Positions 11,954 to 20,482 of a stretch of DNA of 64,000 nucleotides are shown one piece after another; positions within the stretch are counted from its first letter, which is position 1, and each line of letters starts with the position of its first letter. Source of the DNA: Diacronema lutheri (taxonomy: Eukaryota > Haptophyta > Pavlovophyceae > Pavlovales > Pavlovaceae); NCBI GenBank assembly GCA_019448385.1, contig JAGTXO010000012.1, positions 62,001 to 126,000 of the forward strand. The letters are read 5' to 3'. The translations under genes and the position numbers were made by a program. The notes beneath the pieces are model-generated. The model did no database searches and was not told where the DNA came from. It saw only the letters and a program-made list of their open reading frames with translations.

Positions 11954-13560
11954 ATGTCGTCGCCGAGCAAGTACGCGGTGCAGGTGGACAAGGAGAACAA
12001 GGTGAGCGCACAGCACGCAAGCACCACGCCGCCCTCCTCGCGCGCGCGCCGCGCCTTGCCTCGCGCCACGCGCCGCGCCGTGCGCGCACGGGGCGTTCCG
12101 CTCACCCCGTCGCCCGCGCCTCGCGCTCGCGCGCCGGCGCCCACCAGGCGACGGAGATCAAGCTGCTCAACTTCTCGCGGCCGCACATGCGCGCCTTCCA
12201 CTACGCGTGGCTCTCCTTCTTCCTCGCGTTCACCGGCTGGTTTGCGCTTGCGCCACTGACGCCGATCGTTCGCGTCTCGCTCGGCCTGTGCGAGAACGGC
12301 GACTGGAACGACTTCTCGTCGCCGCGCGAGTGCATCTGTGGTGCGCGATGCAAGGAGGCGATCGGCAACGCCAACACGGTCTCGGTCGCCGGCACGATCG
12401 GCATGCGGCTGCTCGTCGGCGCGTGGGCTGAGACGTATGGCCCGCGCTTCTCGCAGGCGTTCATGGTGATGCTCTTCTCGATCCCGCTCGCGCTCGCCGG
12501 CGCGGTGAGCAACGGCGCGTCGCTCGCGGCCGTGCGCTTCTTCATTGGCGGGATGGGCGCGACGTTTGTGATCACGCAGTTCTGGACGTCGGTCATGTTC
12601 TCGAAGAACGTCGTCGGCACGGCGAACGCCACGTCGGCCGGCTGGGGCAACCTGGGCGGCGGCTTCACGCAGGTGTTCATGCCGTGGGTGCTCTCGTGGT
12701 TCATCGTCTTTGGCTTCGACCTCGCGTGGCGCCTCGCCGTCCTCGTGCCCGCCGTGCTTCTCTTCTTCGTCGGCATCGCGCTGTACCTCACGTCGGACGA
12801 CGTGCCGGAGGGCACGTACAAGGCGCTGTACGCGTCCGGCGAGCGGAAGAAGCAGAACGGCTGGAAGGTGTTCCTTGCGGCGGCGATCGACCCGCGCGTG
12901 TGGCTTCTCTTCATCGTCTACGGCGGCTGCTTTGGCACCGAGCTGACGATGAACAACGTGCTCGCCTCCTACTTCTTTGACTACTTCGGCCTCTCGCTCC
13001 AGACCGCCGGCCTCGCCGCGTCGCTCTTTGGCCTGATGAACCTCTTCGCGCGCTCGCTCGGCGGCATCGCATCCGACTTGGCCAACAAGCACTTCTCGCA
13101 CCGCGGTCGCCACTGGGTCTTCTTTGCCGTGCAGCTCGGCGAGGGCTGCATGCTCGTCCTCTTCTCGCGCTTCAAGTCGGACAACTTCACCGGCGCGATC
13201 ATCACGCTCATCGCCTTCTCGACGATGGTGCAGATGGCGGAGGGCGCGCAATACGCGGTCGTGCCGTACGTGGGCAAGCACCTCAAGGCGCTCGGCCCCG
13301 TCTCGGGCATCGTCGGCGCGGGCGGCAACTTTGGCGCGGTGATGTGGTCGCTCATCTACAAGGGCTACGCCTCGCACCCCGACCCGCGCCAACCTTTCCT
13401 CGTGCACGGCATCTGCGTCGTAGGCACCGCGCTCCTCATCCCGTTCATCCACTACCCCGAGTTTGGCTCCATGTTCTTGCCGCAGACCAAGGAGGAGGAG
13501 GCGCAGCCGGACGAGGGGCCGACGGTGATCAAGCCGGCCTTCGCCCAAGTGAGCGTCTGA
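11954..13560 (+). CDS. NRT2: NRT2-family nitrate/nitrite transporter, copy 5
   Basis: Last copy of the array. Exon 1 is 11954-12001, the intron is 12002-12147 (146 bp) and exon 2 is 12148-13560; 486 residues with Phe481. Several silent differences mark it as a distinct copy, for example the TTTGACTACTTC stretch near 12977. Its 3' flank differs from the other units by a short insertion around 13766-13790. It is convergent with the intact aromatic-pathway gene that ends at 13851, leaving about 290 bp between stop codons. Confidence 0.94.
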
Positions 13561-13850
13561 TGCCCGTCGGCGCGCGCCGCTGCTGGCAGTGCGAACGGTG
13601 TGTGGCGTGCTGCGGCGGCGCTCTTTCGCCGCCACACGCGGCGGGGCGCTCGCGCGCGGCGTGTCTGTATGTCTATTTCCCCGCTGCGCGGGTTTCCAGG
13701 ACCACATCATTTATTGGGACTGAAGGACGAGTTTTGAGGGGCCTATGCTGCCAGAGCTCATCATTGTATACTAACGGCGCTTACGTCAGAGCTCATCATT
13801 TTATACTGCCCACTCGAGGAGCTCGTGGCACGTGCAGATGTTGCACGCGC
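13561..13850. other. Convergent spacer between NRT2 copy 5 and the aromatic gene
   Basis: No gene is seen here. The spacer resembles the transporter 3' flank of the other units but has a partial duplication: the phrase AGAGCTCATCATT.TATAC occurs twice (about 13753-13770 and 13788-13805), separated by a 20-bp motif (TACTAACGGCGCTTACGTCA) that recurs elsewhere in the window. Confidence 0.7.
13766..13788 (+). repeat. Recurrent motif TACTAACGGCGCTTACGTCA, copy 1
   Basis: GTATACTAACGGCGCTTACGTCA in the spacer after NRT2 copy 5. It shares 21 bases with the reverse complement of 20450-20470. Confidence 0.7.
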
Positions 13851-16071
13851 TCACCTAGTGACCGCTGCCGGAACGTCGCCTTTGAAAGCGAGCAGCTCGG
13901 CGCGCAGCGACTCGAGCGCCTGCGCGTACATGGTGAGCTGCTCGGTCGAGTTTGGGTTGTGCGCGTACAGCGCGTAGAAGAGGTCAAACGAGTCGGCGGA
14001 CGTCGAGTCGATCAGCGCGAGCAGGCTCTCAAAGCCGCGCGTGTTGATCGGCGTGCTTCGGAGCGCGAGCTTGCCCAGCACGCGCCCCGTGAGGTGCGTC
14101 ACAAACTGCGAGCCGGCCGCAAGCCGGTCGTGCTCCTCGCACGAGAGATTGGTCATCTTGCACCCCTGGCGCCACGCGCAGGCGCGCGGACGGGCGAAGA
14201 CGCGCGCGCGATCGCGCGGCTGAGCGCCACGCGCCGCGCGGGCGGCCACATGCGGCAGCAGTGCGGGCCCCGCCCCTTTCGGCCTGCTGCGCGCGCGCGC
14301 GAGCGACCCACTGCGCGCGCGGGCCCTCGCGCGTCCGCAGCGGACCTGCTCCTCCCACAGCGCGAGGAAGCGGCAGAAGCGGTGCCGGTCGCGCACGCGC
14401 ACGGCATCATAGACGAAGGGCAGGTCGCGCCAGCCGTGCTTGCCAGACTCTGGTCCAAACATGGGGTGCGAGCAGACGATGTCGCACGAGGCGGGCAGCG
14501 CCTTGAGCATCGCCGCCTTGGGCAGCAGTTTGACGGAGAGCACGTCGACAACGAGCAGGCCCTCGAGCAGCTGCGTCGGCAGCGCCGAGAGCACGTGCTC
14601 GAACGAGATGATCGACGGCGCGAGCACGAGCACATCGAGCGCGCTCTCACCTGCGGTGCGACGGTGCGCGTTCCGCGCGCGCGGCATTGGCGCCAGCGCG
14701 GCGCGAGTCATGGTACAAACCCACGCGAAGCTTGGCCAACGTCGCGCGCAAAGGCGGCGATGTTGGGCGCACGGGCGAGCGAGTTCATGCGGCGCGGGGC
14801 GCACAAGACGCGCGAGGCTTACTTAGCATCGTGCTCACGTCGGAGAAGAAGGTCACGCCGATCCGCGCTGCTGCGTCCGAGTAGTCGGTGCGCGACGCTG
14901 CGAAGAGCGCGTGGCCGGCCGCGACAAACCAGCGCGCGAGGAACTGCCCAAAATTGCCAAAACCGATCACGCCGACGCGAAGCGCGCCGCTGCGTTTGGG
15001 CGCGGCCGCGCTGACACGCTGCTCGCGCGCCGCGTCGCGCGCCTCGTCCGTGACGGCGACAAGGATGCCCTCCGCAGGGAAGCAGCCGAGCACGCGCGCG
15101 AACGGCGCGATCTCCCCAAGATGGCGAAGCGCGTTCTGTACCTTGCCGTCGGACGTGTGTGCGAGCAGGTCGACATAGAACGTGTATTCGAATGATGCGG
15201 CGGCGGATGAGCCGCTGCTCTCGCCGCCCCGACACGCCACCGCCTTGGCGCGCTTGGCCGCGCGCGCGCCGTCCGCTTGGCCGACGCTGCCGTCGGCGGC
15301 CGCGCCGTTGGCGCCCGCGCCGCCGCCATCGACAACACGCCGGCCCGGGCGCGACTCGATCTTGCACAGGTCAATCTCGCGAAGCGCAAAGACGGAAAGC
15401 GCTTTGAACAGTATGCCCGCCTCGTTGGTCGAGGGTTGAAACACCACCGTCGTCTTGCACGGCACCTCCTTGGGCGGGAGCGCGGGCGATCGGCTGAGGA
15501 GCAGGAAGCGCGTGAAGTTGTTTGCGTCGTCCTCGATCCCGCTCTCGAGGATGTCGAGGCCGAAGAGCTCGGCGGCAGAGGCGGAGCAGATAGCCGCCGT
15601 GCTACGCAGCGCCTCCTCTGCAATCATCTTGGCCGACCCTGCCGTATCGTATGCCGGCACGCGCTCCCAACCGTTGCGCCGGATGAAGCCGTCGCACTGC
15701 GCCAGCGCCTGCGGGTGGCTCATCACGCGCTGGATGTCAGCCTTATTCGTGCCTTTGGGCGCGAGCAGCGCGTGGCGCACGCGGAAGCTGTGCTCGCCGA
15801 CGATATGCACCGCGCCGTGGTGCCGGAGCAGCAGGTCGTAGTTGGCGTGTATGCTACCGCCAAGCGTGTTCTCGATCGGCACGGCCGCGTACTCGACCTT
15901 GCGGCCGATCAGCGCGGCGAAGACGTCGTCAAACGACGCGCATGGGATCGCGTCCACCACCATCTGCGCCGCGCCGCGCTCGGCCGCGACAGCAAACATC
16001 TCGCGCGCTGACGCCTCGCTGTACGCGCCGCGCTCGCCCTGGAATGCAACCTTCACAGTCGGCATCGACAT
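13851..16071 (-). CDS. Bifunctional prephenate dehydratase-arogenate dehydrogenase
   Basis: Fusion enzyme for the last steps of phenylalanine and tyrosine synthesis. Three exons: 16071-14823, 14650-14346 and 14165-13851, with introns of 172 and 180 bp; 622 residues. The N-terminal prephenate dehydratase domain starts VKVAFQGERGAYSEASA and has the catalytic NNFTRF motif. It is followed by an ACT regulatory domain (SIESRP-like CKIESRP, then FEYTFYVDL) carrying a long low-complexity insertion. The C-terminal plant-type TyrA domain has the NAD(P) loop GVIGFGNFGQFLA, SHPMFGPESGKHGW and SCEEHDRLAAGSQF. Splicing restores LSESALDV across intron 1 and EEQGCKM across intron 2. The second donor is GTCCGC, which is unusual here. 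No plastid leader precedes the dehydratase domain. Its 3' half is the source of the fragments in the transporter array. Confidence 0.92.
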
Positions 16072-16396
16072 CGTGCTGATGACGTGCGTTTCTCTGTCGA
16101 AAATGACAATGACCCGCGTGCTGAGTGCCTAGTACGTGCCAACCCCCGCGCGGCACCACCGAGCTGGCGGAAAGGGATTTCGGACACGGGCTGACTGCCC
16201 CACCACAACCACGTGGCGCCACAATTTGCGCGCGCGCGGCTCACCGCACGCGCGCAGCAACCGCGGGCCGCTCGAGCCCCATGCCACAGTGAGTGACGAA
16301 TCCGCCCTGAGTGGCGCTTGCGCGCGCGCCGTATGGAGTATGCGCCTGCTGTGCTGCGGGCATGTTCTGAGCCACTTGTTAGCCGGGCTCACGCCA

Positions 16397-16437
<41 letters not shown>

Positions 16438-16466
16438 CGGGGGGCGGGGCGTCGGTGGCGCAGCTC
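16072..16466. other. Intergenic region with a 41-base G tract
   Basis: No gene is seen between the start of the dehydratase-dehydrogenase gene and the stop of the AP2 gene, both on the - strand. It should hold the AP2 3' UTR and the dehydratase promoter. The notable feature is an uninterrupted G run at 16397-16437, followed by more G-rich sequence. Its true length may be misjudged by sequencing. Confidence 0.8.
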
Positions 16467-17360
16467 TCAACGATGTGCGCGCGCCGGAGAGCTCGGCGCT
16501 TGGCTCGCGACGACGGGTGGCTGGTGCGGCGACTGGCGCTGCGGCGGCGGCTGCTGGTACTGCTGCGGTGGCGGCAGCTGCGTCTGCGTCTGCTTGAGCG
16601 CGTTCTCGATCCACGGCCTCCCGCCCGGCAGCACGTGCCACGCGGCACGGTTGGGCGCTGGCGAGAAGTTGGGCACCGGTGCCCCTGCGCCGGTGGTGTG
16701 CATGTCAGGGCTGAGCATGACCATGGTCTCGTCCGCCGAGGTGCTTGGGCTGCTCACGCTCCGGTTGAGAACGCCGCGCACCAGCGCGCCTCGCCAGAAC
16801 GCCGCCACCTTCTCGTCGTCCAGGTCGTTGACCCAGCATGGCCCGCTCCAAAAGCTGCCGGCCGCGGGCACGGAGGGCTGCGAGTCGGGCGCAGGCACGC
16901 AGTGTTGGGGCAGCGAGTGGTGCGCGTGCGCTGCAGGCGCTAGCAGAGTCGGCTGCGGCGCTACGGCGGGTAAGCCCGTGCGCCCAGCGGTCGGATCTTC
17001 GTCAGGAAAGTTCATCTTGCGCCGCGGGTGCAGCACGCGCGCCTGCTCGTCGTACGCGCGCGCAGCCTCCTCGGCGGTGCTGAACACGCCGAGGTGGTGT
17101 GTATTCCCACAGATGCTGATTTGCGCCTGCCAAAAGTTGCCGCCGGAGACCTTGCACGCGTACACGCCCTTGTACTTTATGTCGTACTTGCGACGCTTCC
17201 GGCTCGTCCCGGTCTGGTCGCTGTGCGTGTCGCTGCACACGCTCGAGCCGGGCGCGCCAAGGTCGGACACGACGTGCGACGGGCACGGCGACGATGCCCC
17301 CGTCGCGCACACCGACGCGGACGCGCCTGTCACGCACGGCGAGGCCGAGGCGTCGAGCAT
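16467..17360 (-). CDS. AP2-domain DNA-binding protein
   Basis: Probable nuclear transcription factor with one AP2/ERF domain. From the Met at 17360 the protein is 297 residues: a Ser/Ala/Cys-rich N-terminus, a basic SRKRRKYD stretch (about 53-60, a possible nuclear signal), the AP2 domain (about 63-119; YKGVYACKVSGGNFWQAQ, LGVFSTAEEAARAYDEQA), then a Pro/Gln/Ala-rich tail. The frame is open further upstream, but the earlier Mets lie in low-complexity sequence, so the start is a choice. A TATAAAAA-like element sits about 40 bp upstream, although it reads better on the other strand. Placement beside nitrate reductase and the NRT2 array allows a role in nitrogen control, but that is inference. 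Confidence 0.85.
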   Translation of the reverse strand: MLDASASPCVTGASASVCATGASSPCPSHVVSDLGAPGSSVCSDTHSDQTGTSRKRRKYDIKYKGVYACKVSGGNFWQAQISICGNTHHLGVFSTAEEAARAYDEQARVLHPRRKMNFPDEDPTAGRTGLPAVAPQPTLLAPAAHAHHSLPQHCVPAPDSQPSVPAAGSFWSGPCWVNDLDDEKVAAFWRGALVRGVLNRSVSSPSTSADETMVMLSPDMHTTGAGAPVPNFSPAPNRAAWHVLPGGRPWIENALKQTQTQLPPPQQYQQPPPQRQSPHQPPVVASQAPSSPARAHR

Positions 17361-17399
17361 CCGGTGGCCCGACACCCGTGGCGATTCGGACACCCAAGT

Positions 17400-17407
17400 T
17401 ATAAAAA
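17400..17407. promoter_or_regulatory. TATA-like element upstream of the AP2 gene
   Basis: TATAAAAA in an otherwise GC-rich stretch, 40 bp before the chosen AP2 start. It is canonical on the + strand, where I find no gene, so its role for the - strand gene is uncertain. Confidence 0.3.
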
Positions 17408-17692
17408 GCGTTGGGAGTCCGTCCGTTTCTTGCGATCTCCGAGGCGGCGGCCGGAGTTCGAGATGCGAACTCTCATGAACTCTCCCTTTCGTCAGCCGGC
17501 GCGCACGCGACGTCGCGAGCAAAGGGTTCACGGCGCACGCTCTCACCTTGCCCTGGTGACAGCACGGTCTAAGTTTGCGCCCTTCATTGCCCATCCCGCC
17601 ACCCATCTCGAGCATCAAGGCGGCGACCTTGCGCGCGAGCACCCTTCCCCTCCTTTCCCCATGGGCCATGGCCCCTTCCCCCTTCTCAAGCG

Positions 17693-19954
17693 TCAGGCGG
17701 CAATCTTGCGCGCAAGAACGCGCAGCGCGAAAACAGAGCCGGCGCCGACGAGCGCGCACGCGATCGGCATGACGGGAACGGCGTCGAGCAGGCCCGGCTC
17801 GCGTGGCAGCTCGCCAATCTTGAAGCGACGCAAAATCTTCTCCGCGTTGTCCGAGTGCCCCACCTCCTCGTACGACTGAGTGGGAGGAGGCGGAAGCGGA
17901 GACGGCAGTGCGCGCGGCGCGCGTGAGCCGCGGCGGGCTTCAGCGTTCGCGCGCGAGCGCTTTGCACGGCGGTGCGCGACGCCCAACGCTCCGCACGGGG
18001 CGTGCGCCGGGCGGCTCACCAACGTTGCATCCGTGCCTGCGACGGCGAGGATCGAATCGGCGCCTCCCGGGTGCTCCTTGAGGTACGATGGTGGTATGTG
18101 ATACACGAGCCCGCGGATCGCGAGCCACGCATCGGCCTACACGGCGCGAGGGGAGCGTGTGCCGCGTGCGTGCGCGACGGTGGTGAGGTGGTGCTCGCGG
18201 CAGGCGGGGCGGGCGAAGGGAACGGCGGCCACGCGCGGCACCGCTGCGCGCACCCTGTCCGTGTGCTTGGCGAGCTCCTCGAGCGTGATCGGGCCGGCGC
18301 GAGCCGGCGGCGCAGCGGGCGGCGGCGGCGCCACGCCGCCCGCGGCGATCTCGTTCATGGATGCGGGCGGTGGTGACGTGGGCGGCGAGTGTGCTGCGCG
18401 CGTCGAGAGCTGCGACTGCGCGGATGGCGTGCGCTGCATGGTGGCGTTGATGTTGAGCAGGCTGATGCCCGAGGCGATGCGCTTGAGCCCCGACACGAGC
18501 GGCGACTGCGATGCGCTCGCCGCCGCGTTCTCGGCTTCCATCCAGCCACCTGGCTGCTTGCCCGGCATCGTCGGGTGCTCGAAGCGCAGCTCGGACACGA
18601 CACCGCGCGCGTACGCGCGGTGGATGCGCACGCGAAAGATGGGGTTGTTGAGCATCCCCATCACGTTCCACGTCAGGTGGTTTGGCTGCGTGTTCATGTG
18701 CGAGTCCCACGCGCGGCAGCAGACCTCCTTGGCGCCGAGCAGCCGCGCGACCGACACGTCGAACGACCAGAGCGCGTGGCACCAGTAGCGGCCGTACTCG
18801 GTGGGCGTCTCGGGATGGCTGACGACGCCGCCTTCCCACGTCACGCCGCCGTCCAGCGAGATCTCCGCGCGGATGACCTTCTTGCCTCCGCCCGCGTACG
18901 CATAGCCACGGATCGTGTAGGTCTCGCCCGCGAGCGCGTCCGGCGTGACGCGCAGGGTCTCGTCGTGCGCGGGCGAGGCCATGGCCGAGTTGGTGTTGAG
19001 CTCGTTGATGATGTACTCCGGCTTGTACCACCACCCCTCCGCCGTCGCCGACTCGGGCGTGACGCCGACGGGCAGGACTCGGTTGTCCATGAAATGGTAA
19101 AAGTTGGAGGACTCGGCGGGCGCGACCTCGATGTGGGCGAGCCACTTGATCATACGGCCGCCGATGTAGCCGGGGATGATCAGCCGCACGGGGAAGCCGT
19201 GATCCGGCGTGAGCGCCCGCCCGTTCTGCTCCCACGCGACGAGCACGTCGTTTGCGGGGTCGAGCGCGCGGTGCAGCGGGATCGACGTGCCGTACGAGCC
19301 GTCGTCGCCCTTGGGCAGCTCGCCGGTGGGGCCGCGAAAGTGAACGTGCAGCTTACCCTCCGGGTCGTCGCGCACGCCCGCCGCGCGCAGCAGGTCGGCG
19401 AGCCGGCAGCCGCCCCAAATGGTCGTCGCCCAAGCCGTCGGCCCCCACGAGAAGCCGATCGTTTGCTTGACCATGTTCTGCTCCTTGCGCCGGTTGCCCG
19501 CGCAGACGAGGAGAACGGGTAGCTGACGTAGCGGCAGCCGCTGCAGGTCCGCCATCGAGACGTTCAGCGGCTTGTCGACGAGGCCGACGACGGCGACGCG
19601 CCACTCGTCCCACACACGCTGCCGCGCCTCGGCCGTCGGCGTCTTGACGGGCACCGCGCCGTGGTTGCGCACGTAGTGCAGCTGTGGCGGGCAGATGAAG
19701 CCTTGCGCCATGCACAGCGAGAGCGGCGGCTCGCAGTTGAACGGATGCAGGCCCGTCAGTCGCACGAGCTCGGGGTGGCGCGGGATCCAGTCGTCGGGCG
19801 TGCCCTTGTCGCGCTCGTCGACCGCGCCGTCGAGGTCGAGCCACACGCCGGCGGGCTGGGCGGCAATGTACTCTTTGGCGCACGCCGTCGCGCCCTTCAT
19901 GCCGTGGAACGCATCCTGCGCGAGCTCCGTGTCGAGGGTGCACGCAGTCACCAT
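17693..19954 (-). CDS. Nitrate reductase, Mo-cytochrome b5 form with C-terminal membrane segment
   Basis: Eukaryotic assimilatory nitrate reductase core. Exons: 19954-18254, 18136-18020 and 17875-17693; introns of 117 and 144 bp; 666 residues. The molybdenum domain contains LVCAGNRRKEQNMVKQTIGF (Cys151 is the expected Mo ligand), then the dimerisation domain (WWYKPEYIINELNTNSAMAS, EHPTMPGKQPGGW), a Pro/Ala hinge, and a cytochrome b5 domain (from TLEELAKHTD, through EHPGG with heme His589, to EVGHSDN with His613). Splicing gives TDRADAWLAIRGLVYH and DATLSYEEVGHSD. After GELPREPG the protein does not continue into the FAD/NADH reductase domain; it ends with a hydrophobic segment (about 638-660) and RKIAA. 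Usual enzymes are about 860-900 residues. Electrons would have to come from a separate reductase; this is inference. Confidence 0.9.
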
Positions 19955-20056
19955 TCACGCAGTCGATTGCGCGATTCGCGCCGTCCCGTCCCCTCTTTTG
20001 ACAGTCCGTCGTTTCGTTTGCCCTTTGGGCACAAAGTCATAGTCGCGTTGTCCCCA

Positions 20057-20072
20057 AGGACGGGCCCGTCCT
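20057..20072. promoter_or_regulatory. 16-bp palindrome upstream of nitrate reductase
   Basis: AGGACGGGCCCGTCCT is a perfect palindrome about 103 bp upstream of the nitrate reductase ATG. A dimeric regulator could bind such a site. I found no copy upstream of the transporter genes, so a shared nitrogen-response site is not supported. Confidence 0.3.
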
Positions 20073-20449
20073 CGAGGACAGCCCACGCGGTGGCACGACC
20101 ACCAGACGCCACCCTCGGCCCGTGCGCACCCATGCGCGCGAGGCGCTCTCGCGCGCATACGTTCAGGCGGTAGACGCGGCCGCGCCAGCCGCGCTCGTCG
20201 TGTCATCGCCGCCGCAACTGGCGCGGCCGGGCCGCCGGTCCGCCGCCCACCCGGCCCCGGGGTCATCCAGCCGTCTGTCTCATGGTGGACACGACGACGC
20301 TCGACCACTCAACATCAGAGACGAGCGGCGACGCGCAGCGACACGAGGTGGCGCTCACGAGAAGTGGACGACACGTCTCGTGAGCGCGGGGACGGACACT
20401 GCAACAGCTGAGTCTGAGGGTTGACAGTCTGATGACAGCTGTTGAATGT

Positions 20450-20470
20450 TGACGTAAGCGCCGTTAGTAT
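20450..20470 (-). repeat. Recurrent motif, copy 2
   Basis: On the - strand ATACTAACGGCGCTTACGTCA, 13 bp after the kinesin stop codon and upstream of nitrate reductase. Confidence 0.7.
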
Positions 20471-20482
20471 GTTGACACATCC

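Larger units (their letters stand above)
83..13850. repeat. Tandem array of five ~2.96-kb NRT2 units
   Basis: The transporter stop codons lie at 1734, 4689, 7648, 10604 and 13560, so the unit length is 2955-2959 bp. A full unit holds a transporter, its 3' flank, a truncated antisense fragment of the dehydratase-dehydrogenase gene, and a short promoter-proximal segment. Units 3 and 4 are nearly identical; units 1 and 5 carry the most private differences. The left edge falls just upstream of copy 1 (unique sequence before about position 83). At the right edge the spacer runs into the intact aromatic-pathway gene. Confidence 0.95.
19955..20482. other. Intergenic region upstream of nitrate reductase
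   Basis: No gene is seen in these 528 bp between the nitrate reductase start and the kinesin stop, both on the - strand. It should contain the nitrate reductase promoter and 5' UTR and the kinesin 3' UTR. It holds a perfect 16-bp palindrome, a run of TGACA/TGATGACA words near 20420-20455, and one copy of a motif that recurs in the window. Confidence 0.7.

Noticed and set aside
16397-16437. Telomere or centromere marker
   Set aside because: It is a pure G homopolymer with no repeating telomere word and lies between ordinary genes.
17400-17407. TATA box driving a + strand gene
   Set aside because: No protein-like + strand frame follows before the nitrate reductase 3' end.
17693-19954. Sulfite oxidase
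   Set aside because: Sulfite oxidases carry the cytochrome b5 domain at the N-terminus. Here it is C-terminal, and the Mo and dimer domains match nitrate reductase words closely.
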